This document shows, in pieces, positions 1-9,848 of a DNA stretch of 38,288 bases (the first letter of the stretch is position 1; every line of letters starts with the position of its first letter). The stretch is from assembly GCA_023853785.1 (NCBI GenBank), contig JAJIRX010000270.1, positions 1 through 38,288 on the forward strand, written 5' to 3'. The notes beneath the pieces were generated by a model. It did no database searches, was not told the DNA's origin, and worked only from the letters and a program-made list of their open reading frames with translations. Both the position numbers and the translations under genes were made by a program. The DNA comes from Psilocybe azurescens. Lineage: Eukaryota; Basidiomycota; Agaricomycetes; Agaricales; Agrocybaceae.

Positions 1-162
1 GTGTCGATACAAAAACACACACACACGGCATCAGTCTTCACCAATAAAATAAAGAAAAACAGTATATATGTATAACTGTCAAAGAGAAGAAGACAATAAC
101 AACAACAGCTCAAAAACAATACCATAAAGAAGACTGCAAACTATAGTGGATCAATCAATCAA

Positions 163-2016
163 TCAATCACTGTCGCTGTCGCTATCGTCGTCTTTATCGT
201 CGTCCGTCCCGCTGCTTTGCTCCTCGCTTTCTTCCTCCTCTGTGCTTTTCTTGACCTTGCCCCGCGCATCACCGCCATCTGGCCAGCGATGCTGTCCTCA
301 TCAGGCTCAGAGATCTCGTCATCCGAAGGCTGGTCCTCCACCGCGGGCGGGTCTTCAATCTTGAGCTGTTAACGATGAAGAAAAGAAAGAGTGACACCGT
401 CGTTATCAGCAAAATGAAAATGAAAATTCAATGTCAAAGAGTATTCCAATTTAAGAAACTTACGGAGATCTCCGAAGTGACTGCCTCGCCGACAAAAGTG
501 TCGCTGACGATGTACACTTTCCACGTGAACAGACCCGTGTTCGGCGGGCCTTGGAATTGGATCTTGTATGCGCGGTAGTCCCTGTCCGCGCCTGGCTGGG
601 GAGTAAGGAATGTCGGAAATCTTCATGGGGGGACGACGACACGATTGGATTTGTCATCTGCGAGCACGATCCACCATGAGGGCTTGCGAGTCTGCAAGAT
701 GAAAAAAAGGTTTTCGTTCTCAGCAGGTGTAAAACACATTATTCACGCGGATATGATGACTTACTCCAGACCAGAAAGGCGCATGGGCTACACCGCCGTT
801 CGTTTTCGACGACGGCAGTTCCTCAGCATCTAATCGCGACGCCAGGAATTTCTCGTCCGTCTCTTCCTCGACCTGCACAGCCTTTTTGGTCTCGTCGACG
901 GTCAGCTCCGTGGGCGTGCTGGGCGTGGTCCCAGGCGGCGAGATGCGCAGCTTGACGAGGAGATAAATGATAGAAGACGGTGTGACGATCCGTTCGCCGA
1001 TAACTACGCACAACGCACAGTATAGTCAGAACGAAGTTATGTAAACCCAATTTCATTTCGCTATTCAAAGCTCACCTTTGAAAGAAGCACTGACGATCTC
1101 CACATGGCCCCATTTCTCCAACGCCTTCTTCACATCCTTCGATCTGGGATCATCTTTCTCTTCCAGAGAGTGCAGAACATCAGTCATGTCCTTTGTCCGG
1201 GTTGCGAGAGGCGCAACATCTTCCTGCTTGATACGCGGCAGTTGTGTTAATCTGAGGCGCTGGGATGCGTTGGTCGGGAGCGCCTATGCGAGGTATCCGT
1301 ACAGACGTATGATGGCGAGGGTAGGGAGCAACCATGTTCGGGCGACGGACACGTTCAGGAGGGCGTTGAGCAGGAGTGGGGTCTGGAGAAGGACTTCTTT
1401 CTGTTCTAAACTCGACCCGAGTATGAGCAATCAAATTCATAGTCACAAGCAAAGTCAGTAAGACACCACACATACGTTTCTTAAGTCCCGCATCCTTCAC
1501 CTCCAATCTCAACAGATGTGCGTACAGGCGGACGAGAGCTTGTCTCCTGGAATCGTGCAATTCTTCGTCATAGTCCTGGGCGATTTTGCGTACTTCCATC
1601 CATTTAGCGCCTACTTGCTCCTTGATGGTCTTCTCCAAAGCATCGAGCTCTGCGCTGGATTTGGTCTTGCCAGCCGGGAGCTCCCACTTGTACGCCTTAC
1701 CAAGGGCGCCCACCACTTCTGCTATCGATGATTCCTCCTTGATAGTCTTAAAGAACGCCGCTGCTGTCTGGGCATTGATACCGTCCTTGGTCTTTTGCCT
1801 ACTGCAGGACCACCATCTTCCCTATAGAAGATATTGTTTGTTTGTTGGGTAATGAAGAAGCATACAGAGAAGGCGACATACGACAAGAGCGGGAATTGCG
1901 CCACCAAATACAAGCCCGTAGGCGGCGAGGACCCAGATCCTGTTTTTGCCTTCGATAATCCACTTTGGGAGCGCAATGCCCATAGATGTGCTCTGAGGGC
2001 CGTCTGGATGGTTGTA
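163..2016 (-). pseudogene. Truncated SEC63 copy A (3' part only)
   Basis: Matches the intact SEC63 at 15849-18497 from its sixth exon to the stop, with the same exon-intron pattern. It keeps the third membrane segment, the helical Sec63/Brl region, the beta-sandwich part (TRKPSWWIVLADDKSNRVVV is readable) and the acidic Ser/Asp tail. Homology ends abruptly near 2016, inside the exon that begins LTDERIKENW in the intact gene, so the first two membrane helices and the J domain are missing. Two single-base frame breaks are visible: one near 597-602 (GGCTGGGG against GGCTGGG) and one near 261-267 just after the residues MAVMRG. No start codon or promoter for it is apparent. Either a dead partial duplicate or, if the indels are sequencing errors, a 3' fragment that could be read only from an upstream fusion. 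Confidence 0.85.
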
Positions 2017-2606
2017 TTATGCCCAGAATTGGTATGGGCAGGACGAGTCTTTTGAGATGGGGGATGCTTCTGTGATGTTGCCTTATTCTGATGCTGACCC
2101 GGTCCCGAGTGTTAACGCGAACGCGAACGCCAACCATCCATCCACATCATAGCAGTTTGACTAGTATCAGGCTGAACGTGTTTGGGAGAAGAGCGTGGCC
2201 GTGTCGAGCCTCGGCCAGCTAGTCGTTGGTGGCATTGTCGGTTGGAAAGTTCCCCGATCCTGTTTCTCTTCATTTTTTTTTGCTAACGCGCCCGTTATTT
2301 TTAGGATCTCGTAATCACTCCGCAGACCTTTTACCCGAGTTCTGTTTAGTGCTGCAACGATAGTCCGCATAGATGTACCTACTGTTGGTGCAGTTCCCGA
2401 GTCCGAAACTGCTGTAGTCATTCGTCTTTTACCCCATTCTGGATTAAGTCAGGCCGCTCTATCGTTCGGGCTTGCAGGTAACTTTGGTGCTGATGGCGAA
2501 GGTGATGGGGAAGAAGGGTATGGCGACGGGGAGATGGTGGGAGAGGAGGAGACAGTGGCATGGAGCCAAGCTCTGGATCTTCAGTGGCTAATTTTGAAAA
2601 ACTAAC
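2017..2606. other. Relic mosaic joined to truncated SEC63, unit A
   Basis: This stretch takes over where SEC63 homology stops and is shared with unit B (8989-9544), so the chimeric junction predates the duplication of the two units. It contains short open stretches on both strands. On the plus strand, after a possible acceptor at GTTTTTAG (about 9273 in the B copy), a frame reads SADLLPEF and then IVRID, GAVPES and TAVVIR. On the minus strand an overlapping frame reads MTTAVSDSGTAPTVG. Neither is a family I recognise, and each is broken in one of the two units. GAACGCGAACGCGAAC-type short repeats lie at about 2114-2131. I treat it as decayed coding DNA of uncertain strand. Confidence 0.4.
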
Positions 2607-2727
2607 GTTGGTGATTTGATATAATGGGGATGTAGCGGTGATTCTTTTGAAGCAGTTTCGATGCATATGCTAGTTGGCGGGCCGCGACAATTTCATGTTC
2701 TTCTCTTCTTTCCCGGTACTTGATAAC
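2607..2727 (-). pseudogene. Relic exon of an unknown gene
   Basis: The minus strand gives one clean 40-codon frame bounded by a plausible acceptor (CTAG, at 2728) and donor (GTTAGT, from 2606). It reads VIKYRERREEHEIVAARQLA followed by YASKLLQKNHRYIPIIS. The Arg/Glu-rich amphipathic character looks like a real coding exon, but I do not recognise the family and no flanking exons are convincing. The inverted counterpart in unit B (about 11990-12110) has diverged and is interrupted, so the exon is probably a fossil kept better in A. Confidence 0.35.
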
Positions 2728-4161
2728 CTAGCTAGAATGGTCAGTTTCAGTTCAAAAGGATGATAAAGTGGCATCTTTCTGACATGTACTTGAAGTCTTG
2801 ATGCTCATTGCATGAAATACTACGATGCAATGCACATACGCCGAAGTCTGAGTTTGCTTGGTCATTTGACAGGACAGCGATCTGGATTCTCTGTCAGTAA
2901 TCAACACATCTGCTTCTATCCAACTAACATCGCCTCCCAATGATATTCATTTGAGATTGACCTTACATATCCAGTCAGCCGGATCCTGGGTAAGCAAAAC
3001 TTACAAGGCTTTTAAACCCTCAAACCATTGTCTCTTATCAGAGTACATCGTATCCTTTTGATGCACTGGAGGCGTCTGGTCGCGAGACTGAGTTCCGTTC
3101 GTAATGCCGATTCGTCGGAAAAAATCAAGATCGACAAGTTTGTACCGACTGGCGCCAATGAGTGTGTATCAGACCGTCAGCTCGAGGGGTAGTTTATGAG
3201 CGTTAATTGTTGCCTTTCAAATTTGAGTGCTCACTAATTGGCACCAACGGTCGCCAACAAGTCTGTCACGTGCACTAATCTAAGAGGTTCTGCAACGACT
3301 TACGGCCATTTACGGTGCTTATCGGCTTTGATAACATGTAGACATTTACCATTTACCCCATCCTCATTCACAGGTCCTTCTTCCTCCTCAGAAATGGCTT
3401 CCAGTGAATCCATTGCCCGCTTCACACTCCCATCATCTGCACTTGCCTCCAAAATGTTTAATCCCACGTGATCTGCTGGCTTTTGATGTTCACCCCGCGA
3501 AACTTTGAAGGGCCGAGCGCCGAGCATGATGCATGATGTCCGAGTCGGTGCTTTTAGACGAGTTCATTTTAGAGAGGACAAGTCGAATATCAGAAATCCG
3601 CCTCACCGCCTCATGATCGGACTTTGCCTTATTCTCCGCCTCGTACAATTCTGCTCGCTTGTGTTACGTAGACCTTATATACATGCCAACTATGTCTGTG
3701 ACTTTTATAGTAATCTTTAAACTGCATTGCAGCCATCAAAATCATTAAGAGATTGAAATTGCGCAGTATTGACCCTTTGCGATTATGAGATCCATTGCAG
3801 ATGCATAACGAAATGACAATCTGATGCGCCAAAACCTCATATCTGCCTCTATGCAAGATCTCCTTGACGCTATCAAAAATATTTATAACATTTTTAAGCT
3901 CTCATGCTTTGTTCAGTATGCTTCAAGGCTGAAAACGAGATCCCGCTTGCCCAAACATCTTCTCATCTTCCTAACATTGTTCCCCGGTTTTTTGAACCTT
4001 CTCACACAAACATCAGCATGGATTGTATAAATTTGCCCTACGAAAGCTGATTTAAATAATAACTATGTTAAAATGTCAAGGAGTTCGTGCAAGTTGCTCT
4101 CAGCTAGGGAGAATCCACCCTGAGCGGTCCGGACAGTGTGCCGGAGAGGCATTTTTTCTGA
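2728..4161. other. Intergenic DNA with decayed fragments, unit A
   Basis: There is no intact gene in this 1.4 kb. The part 2728-3040 matches unit B in inverted orientation (about 11690-11990). At 3490-3663 on the minus strand a 57-codon frame reads KRAELYEAENKAKSDHEAVR then RISDIRLVLSKMNSSKST before a stop. It looks like coding sequence from an unrecognised gene and has no counterpart in unit B. The rest is AT-rich with no ORF of note. Confidence 0.4.
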
Positions 4162-4264
4162 TTTTAGACGTGTTCGGTGGTTTTTGACGTGTTCGGTGGT
4201 TTTAGATGTGTTCGGTGGTTTTTGACATGTTTAGACGAGTTCGGTGGTTTTAGACGAGTCGGGT
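4162..4264. repeat. 19-bp minisatellite
   Basis: About five head-to-tail copies of a 19-bp unit, consensus TTTTAGACGTGTTCGGTGG, with small substitutions (TTTTTGAC, TTTTAGATG) and one degenerate copy near 4220-4235. A single half-unit (CTTTTAGACGAGTTC) also occurs near 3550. The array ends about 80 bp before the ATG of the membrane-protein gene and is absent from unit B, so it is part of the unit A-specific upstream region. Confidence 0.85.
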
Positions 4265-4343
4265 GTTCTCAATCAAACTCATTTAAAAGCTTGTCCAAGA
4301 CCACATACTGGGCATTCTGACTATCCCTACTTCTAACCCACCC

Positions 4344-5195
4344 ATGGCATCTGATTTGTTAGCCTCACTGTATATTTCAACGATGACAGTATACACCTTG
4401 GGCATATACCGCACTTATTACTTCAAGAAGAGGTTCATATCACAAGCAGACTACAGCACAGGATCTGCACAAGATAATTATCTTAATATGCTAGCGAGCT
4501 ATCAGCTGTGGGGAAATATCTTGTTGGAGATGAAGGCAACATGGAGGGCAACGCGCGATGTCTGCATTCTCCTCATGCCGTATGTAGTCAGACGTCATGA
4601 TCCCCTGACACAAATTGACGCCGGTAGAGACAGGCTTTCGATTGCAATTCTTCAGATCGATGTAGTCGCAAGGACCATATTTGCTCGAACATCTGCAATA
4701 TCTGCTTTTCTATTTGCCACGATGGGCCTCGTCTTGAGTCATATATACACTTCCAAGAAATTGGACCTAAACGATAGACGCATCATAGACAAATGGGTTA
4801 AGGTATGCAGACTACTGCTCAGCATGTACTGAATAACTAATTCAACCTTCTTTGTCTAAAATTGTAGGCATCGTTGAGCATTGATAGAGCGGAATCGGTG
4901 GAGTTCTGGGTCTCTTGGATTCTACCCATTTCTTGTACAGTGTGGTCAGTATTTTACAAAGCATTTAGAATTTCACATTACAAGTAGCTAACATAGGCCG
5001 TGAAGGTCCGGTGGTTTCTGCGTAGCAGCATTAACTGTTGTTGCATACTCAGGCGCAGCGGGCTCTGACAACACAGCAGAACCCATAAACAAGGGCTCCG
5101 TAATAGCTACCGTGGTATACTTTACCCTGTTGGTTTTGGTCAAAGTGGTCAAAACATTCAGGGCAGTGCAGATATTGGGAGGGATAGGGTTCTAA
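4344..5195 (+). CDS. Four-helix membrane protein of unknown function, copy A
   Basis: Three exons (4344-4802, 4868-4944, 5006-5195) joined by introns of 65 and 61 nt encode 241 residues with a clean frame. Hydrophobic segments lie near residues 5-22, 110-130, 163-195 and 211-230, separated by a charged stretch (SKKLDLNDRRIIDKWVK) before the third. There is no cleavable signal peptide, so it is probably a small integral membrane protein. I do not recognise the family. The only close relative in view is copy B (13134-13991), with identical exon lengths and splice sites and mostly conservative substitutions, which argues that both were under coding constraint. Homology between the copies starts only about 65 bp before the ATG, so each has its own upstream region; copy A has a minisatellite there. 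The ATG is supported by conservation in both copies and by loss of homology upstream. Confidence 0.75.
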
Positions 5196-5723
5196 TGTCG
5201 TCTTTTCGTCTGTTCAAATTTCAAGCGAAGGCTGTTTGAAGACTTGTTATTACAACGTATTTCTACGTCCCAATATTCTGTATTTATCGGGTGGAGTAGT
5301 TGTTCGCGCACTTCATATACGGATAGATGGACTGTTTCCAATTAAATGTATACTATGTGAATTTTCTCATGCCATTCGATTGTCTGTTAAAGCTAAGAGT
5401 GATGGTATTGGCCATAGAAATTCCCATGATGTCGTAAAGCGGGAATGTGCCTGTAGCTTGATTATTACGGTCAAGCCACGCCAGGTGAATACACTAAACA
5501 CTTGACATAATTTTGAAAGAAGAGATCTACTATATGATAAAAAAAGTTTATGACTGACTAAACAGTGACCCAAGATTCCATGTTGGTCTGATGGTGGCTG
5601 GTTCAGAGACAAGCGACCTTTTAGGTTCTAGCCGTGAGGCGACAATTGCAAATGAGCTGATATCGTTATTCCCTTGCATAGCTCTTGCATAGCCCTTCTT
5701 CCCACTCGCCTCAACCCTAAAGG
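5196..5723. other. Shared 3' flank of membrane-protein gene A
   Basis: No gene is seen. The sequence aligns closely with 13992-14519 in unit B but carries small indels in every frame, so short ORFs here (for example 5236-5505) are not conserved between units. It probably holds the 3' UTR of the upstream gene. Confidence 0.6.
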
Positions 5724-5873
5724 TTAAAAGTGCCGAGGTCTTCCAAAAATAAACGAAGTAGAGAAAATGAGCAAAACGAGGTCATCCAAAAATAAATGAA
5801 GTAGACAAAATGCGGTCTATAACATCCGCATTTTGTCTACTTCATTTATTTTAGGTTGACTTCGGCACTTTTG
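5724..5873. repeat. Hairpin element, three-arm version (unit A)
   Basis: The left end TTAAAAGTGCCGAGGTC and the right end GACTTCGGCACTTTTGA are imperfect inverted repeats of about 50 nt that also share CCAAAAATAAAYGAAGTAGA and its complement. The left arm motif occurs twice in direct orientation (about 5738-5775 and 5780-5813) before the inverted arm (5822-5873), so this copy has three arms. With no coding capacity it resembles a MITE or foldback element. Unit B has the simple two-arm form at the same place. Confidence 0.8.
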
Positions 5874-6337
5874 AAATGGCCCTAGGATCATGCACAAACT
5901 GGTTACGACAGCACCAGTCAATTTATTGCTCTACTTTTGATTACATATGGTATGGTATAGATGTATATATGTGATCGCTAACGGCACAACTAAAAACATG
6001 TCCAAAAGACGGTAAGTGGGATGAGGAGCCTTATGATCTAAATAATCAGAGCAAGTATGTAATGTATGTATATACACATGGATGGATGAAATGGACGGGA
6101 TGGATACGAATAGATATAGAAATACAAATATGAGGAGAAAATCAGGACGATGACCATGCTTGGATCGTGAGTATTTACAGCAGACGGACAGACGGGCGAA
6201 AGGGCGAAAGACAGTGGTTATCCTAAGATTAGAATTCAGCAGAACGATTAGATAGTTGACCATTGCCGTGTACGGATGTTAATGAGGACTATGGCGTTTG
6301 TGGATAATTAGTGGTGTCCGTTGGGAGGAGAATCGAA
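5874..6337. other. Intergenic region downstream of hairpin, unit A
   Basis: Noncoding, shared with 14628-15040 in unit B. It includes short ATGTATGTATATACAC-type repeats near 6060-6077. No gene is supported; the minus-strand ORF at 5931-6263 is not conserved in B. Confidence 0.55.
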
Positions 6338-6893
6338 TTATAGCGGGTCCGGGTGATCCGTCAGGACGCCACTAATACGGTTATACACTGCCTCTGGATA
6401 TTGTCTGGAATCCAATGAGATCAGAATTTAAAACAGTCAAGAAAATCAGAGCTGACACACCTTTCTCTTAATCGCTCGAGAAGTGGTATAGCCGCGTTAC
6501 GATTACCAGCGCCAAGTTCTGCCCGTACTATCGTCGCTTCCCACGTCGAGGGCTATTAATGAGATGAAAAAGATAAATCGTCAACAAAGTCCCACACCAA
6601 TGATGGAGAAAAAGAATACATAGTTCACGGTACACAGGCTCCATAACAGGGACACCGGGTGAATTCGAAAGATCATGCGGCGCATGATTATTAGGCGCAG
6701 CAACATCCGTAGGGGGATCCAACAACGACTCAAACACGGTCCTCGCCTGGTCCATATCGTTCACATTCGCATGTCTCGTAATCAAAAAGTTCGCCATGTA
6801 CATCATTTTTTGAAACTGCAGAACATCATGTCTAAAAGCGTAATAAATCATATTTTCGAAAAACATTTGTCGAACTTGAACTGAGGTTGTCAT
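6338..6893 (-). CDS. Small PPR-like protein, copy A
   Basis: Three exons (6893-6636, 6552-6461, 6404-6338) with introns of 83 and 56 nt give a continuous 138-residue protein. Residues 31-55 (NFLITRHANVNDMDQARTVF) look like a pentatricopeptide helix pair. Exon 2 (STWEATIVRAELGAGNRNAA then IPLLERLRER) and exon 3 (QYPEAVYNRISGVLTD) look like the end of a second. PPR proteins usually have many repeats, so this may be the 3' end of a larger gene captured in the array; its parent is not in the window. A TATA-like TTTTATAAG lies about 85 bp before the ATG, so an independent short gene is also possible. The start is the first ATG in frame; the adjoining segment FFENMIYYAF is odd for a PPR N-terminus. 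The unit B copy is broken. Confidence 0.55.
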
Positions 6894-7197
6894 TTTCGAA
6901 GATGATTATCTCCGGCGGAGCGGCGGAGCCTGACACCAAGTCAAAACTCAATGCATACACTCAGAAAACAACTTATAAAACAATTCTGCACGACGTACGC
7001 GGACTATAGTGACTTGTATGTATGTAGCAGTGTCGATACAAAAACACACACACACGGCGTCAGTCTTCAGAATGCCAATAAAATAAAGAAAAACAGTATC
7101 TATGTATAACTGTCAAAGAGAAGAAGACAATAACAACAACAGCTCAAAAAACAATACCACAAAGAAGACTGCAAACTATAGTGGATCGATCAAACAA
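6894..7197. other. Spacer between PPR-like gene and SEC63 3' end
   Basis: About 300 bp shared by the junctions before units B and C. It contains the CACACACACAC tract of the array landmark (from 7030), the polyadenylation-like AATAAA near 7078-7083, and a TATA-like box (TTTTATAAG on the minus strand, about 6972-6980) that could serve the PPR-like gene. No ORF is supported. Confidence 0.5.
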
Positions 7198-8988
7198 TCA
7201 ATCACTGTCGCTGTCACTATCGCTATCGTCTTTATCGTCGTCCGTCCCGCTGCTCTGCTCCTCGCTTTCCTCCTCCTCTGTGCTTTTCTTGACCTTATCG
7301 CCGCGCATGACCGCCATCTGGCCGGCGATGCTGTCCTCATCAGGCTCGGAGATCTCGTCATCCGAAGGCTGGTCATCCACCACGGGCGGGTCTCCAATCC
7401 TGAGCTGTTAAGGATGAGATCAATGTCAAGAGCATTCTAATTTGAGAACTTACGGGGATCTCCGAAGTGACTGCCTCGCCGACAAAAGTGTCGCTGACGA
7501 TGTACACTTTCCACGTGAACAGACCCGTGTTCGGTGGGCCCTGGAACTGGATCTTGTATGCGTGGTAGTCCCTGTCGGTGCCTGGCTGGGAGTAAGGAAT
7601 GTCGGAAATCTTCATAGGGGGGACGACGACACGATTGGATTTGTCATCTGCGAGCACGATCCACCATGAAGGCTTGCGAGTCTGCAAGATTAAAAAAACA
7701 TTTCGTTCTCAGCAGGTGTAAAACACATCATTCGCGCGCATATAATGACTTACTCCAGGCCAGAAAGGCGCATGGACAACACCACCGTTCGTTTTCGACG
7801 ACGGCAGTTCCTCGGCGTCTAACCGCGACGCAAGGAATTTCTCGTCTGTCCCTTCCTCAAGCTGCACAGCCTTTTGGTCTCGTCGACGGTCAGGTCCGTG
7901 GGCGTGCTGGGCGTGGTCCCAGGCGGCGAGATGCGCAGCTTGACGAGGAGATAAATGATAGAAGACGGTGTGACGATCCGTTCGCCGATAACTAATACGC
8001 ACAACGCACAGTATAGTCAGAACGAAGTTATGTAAGCCCAATTTCATTTCGCTATTCAAAGCTCACCTTTGAAAGAAGCGCTGACGATCTCCACTTGGCC
8101 CCATTTCTCCAATGCCTTCATCACATCCTTCGACCTGGGATCGTCTTTCTCTTCCAGAGAATGCAGAACATCAGTCATGTCCTTTGTCCGGGTTGCGAGG
8201 GCACAACATCTTCCTGCTTGATACGCGGCAGCTGTGTTAATCTGAGGCGCTGGGATGCTTGGTCGGGAGTGCCTGTGCGAGGTATCCGTACAGACGCATG
8301 ATGGCGAGGGTAGGGAGCAATCATGTTCGGGCGACAGACACGTTGAGGAGGGCGTTCAGGAGGAGAGGGTCTGGAGAACGACTTCTTTCTGTTCTAAACT
8401 CGACCCGAGCATTAACGATCAAATTCAGTCACAAGCAAAGTCGGTAAGACACCACACATACGTTTCTCAAGACCGATATCCTTCACCTCCAATCTCAACA
8501 GATGGGCGTACAGAAGCACAAGAGCTTGTCTCCTAGAATCGTGTAGTTCTCCGTTATAGTCCTGTGCACTTCCGTCCATTTAGCGCCTACTTGCTTCTTG
8601 ATGGTCTTCTCCAAAGCGTCGAGCTCTTCGCTGGTCTTGGTCTTGCCAGCCAGGAGCTCCCACTTGTATGCCTTGCCAAGCGCGCCCACCACTTCCTCTA
8701 TCGATGACTCCTCCTTGATAATCTTGAAGAACGCCGCTGCTGACTGGGCATTGATACCGTCCTTGGTCTTTTGCCTGCTCCCGAACCACCGTCTTCCCTA
8801 TAGAAGGTATTGTTTGTTTGTTGGGTAGTCAAGAAGCATACAGAGAAGACGACGTACGATGAGAGGGGGAGTGCGCCACCAAATACAAGCCCGTAGGCTG
8901 CGAGAACTCAGATCCTGTTCTTGCCTTCGATAATCCACTTGGGGAGCGCAATGCCCATGAATGTGCTCTGAGGGCCGTCTGGATGGTT
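7198..8988 (-). pseudogene. Truncated SEC63 copy B (3' part only)
   Basis: Second partial SEC63, with the same exon pattern and the same truncation point as copy A (homology ends near 8988, one exon short of the J domain). The last exons are well preserved, including the acidic tail ending DSDSDSDSD. Breaks include a missing T near 7871-7876 (CCTTTTGG against CCTTTTTGG) that ends the frame after VDETK, single-base losses near 8198 and 8257, and a loss of about 10 nt near 8568 that removes residues corresponding to VRKIAQ. The 10-nt deletion is not a homopolymer slip and argues for real decay. No promoter or start codon is seen. A dead duplicate. Confidence 0.88.
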
Positions 8989-9544
8989 GTATTATGCCCA
9001 GAATTGGTATGGGCAGGACGAGTTTTTGAGATGGAGGATGGTTCTGCGATGTTGCCTCATTTTGAGGCTGACCTGATCCCGAGTGTTAACGCGAACGCGA
9101 ACGCCAATCATCCATCCACATCATAGCAGTTTGACTTGGATCAGGCTGGACGTGTTTGGGAGAAGAGCATGGCCGTGTCGAGCCTTGACCAGCTAGTCGT
9201 TAGTGGCATTGTCGGTTGGAAGGCTCGTCGATCCTGTTTCTCTTCATTTTTTGCTAACGCGCCCGTTGTTTTTAGGATCTCGCAATCACTCCGCAGACCT
9301 TTTACCCGAGTTTCTGTTGAGTACTGCCAAGATAGTCCGCATAGATGCATCTACTGTTGGTGCAGTTCCAGAGTCCGCAACTGCTGTAGTCATTCGTACC
9401 CCATTCTGGATCAAATCAGGCCGCTCTATCGTTCGGGCTTGCAAGTAACATTGGTGCTGATGGCAAAGGTGACGGGAAGAAGCGTATGGCGACGGGGAGA
9501 TGGTGGGAGAGGAGGAGACGGTGGCATGGAGCAAAGTTCTGGAC
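8989..9544. other. Relic mosaic joined to truncated SEC63, unit B
   Basis: Counterpart of 2017-2575 in unit A. In this copy the plus-strand frame after the acceptor-like GTTTTTAG at 9267-9274 is open for 57 codons (SRNHSADLLPEFLLSTAK, then GAVPESATAVVIR) before a stop. In unit A the same frame is shifted by one base but then runs on longer into an Asp/Glu/Gly-rich stretch. No known family is recognised, and I do not claim a functional gene. Confidence 0.4.
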
Positions 9545-9553
9545 CCTCTGTGG

Positions 9554-9848
9554 TAGACTCGAACCCAGTCCTACGAGGTAGAATATCCCTACTTCATTGT
9601 GTTGTTTAGTATGAGCGATGAAAAATAACAAATATCTGAAAACATACCTGATGAGGCCGAGTGATGGCTTGGATATTCTGCCATGAATGATTCCTCCTGC
9701 CGGGCACAGCCCAAACGGGTGGGTCGAGACTAAGCGACAACGGGTATGTGGGGTGACCGTCTTCTGTGACGTGTATATTGACTTTTAAGTAATGGTGTGT
9801 GACAAATGGCCAAAAGAGGTTTGTTCGTTGCTGTAAACGTCCCGTCAC
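9554..9848 (-). pseudogene. Relic exons cut by the inversion breakpoint
   Basis: On the minus strand a frame running from about 9848 to 9648 (reading DGHPTYPLSLSLDPPVWAVP, then RRNHSWQNIQAITRPHQ) ends at a consensus donor GTATGT. A 59-nt intron follows with a textbook branch site TACTAAAC and acceptor GTAG, and the next exon reaches the inversion breakpoint at 9554 after about 35 nt. The splice signals suggest a real gene once ran here and was split. I do not recognise the protein. No start or further exons are visible upstream of about 9860. Confidence 0.35.

Larger units (their letters stand above)
1..7029. repeat. Tandem array unit A
   Basis: First unit of a tandem array. The sequence at position 1 (GTGTCGATACAAAAACACAC) recurs at 7030 and 15688, with the same order of flanking features. 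Contents: truncated SEC63 (163-2016), a relic mosaic (2017-4161), a minisatellite, the membrane-protein gene (4344-5195), a hairpin (5724-5873) and the small PPR-like gene (6338-6893). Because the window opens inside the SEC63-to-PPR spacer, the array probably continues to the left. Boundaries are set by landmark recurrence, not by a computed alignment. Confidence 0.8.

Noticed and set aside
146..364. Ser/Leu-rich plus-strand ORF (also at 7181-7411 and 15760-16068)
   Set aside because: Antisense shadow of the acidic Ser/Asp tail of SEC63.
5236..5505. 89-codon ORF after the membrane-protein gene in unit A
   Set aside because: The aligned region in unit B has indels that destroy the frame, so it is not conserved coding sequence.
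9540..9590. Possible tRNA on the minus strand, because GGGTTCGAGTCTACC resembles a T-arm
   Set aside because: The stem around the TTCGAGT loop does not pair over five bases and no D-arm, anticodon arm or acceptor stem could be laid out.
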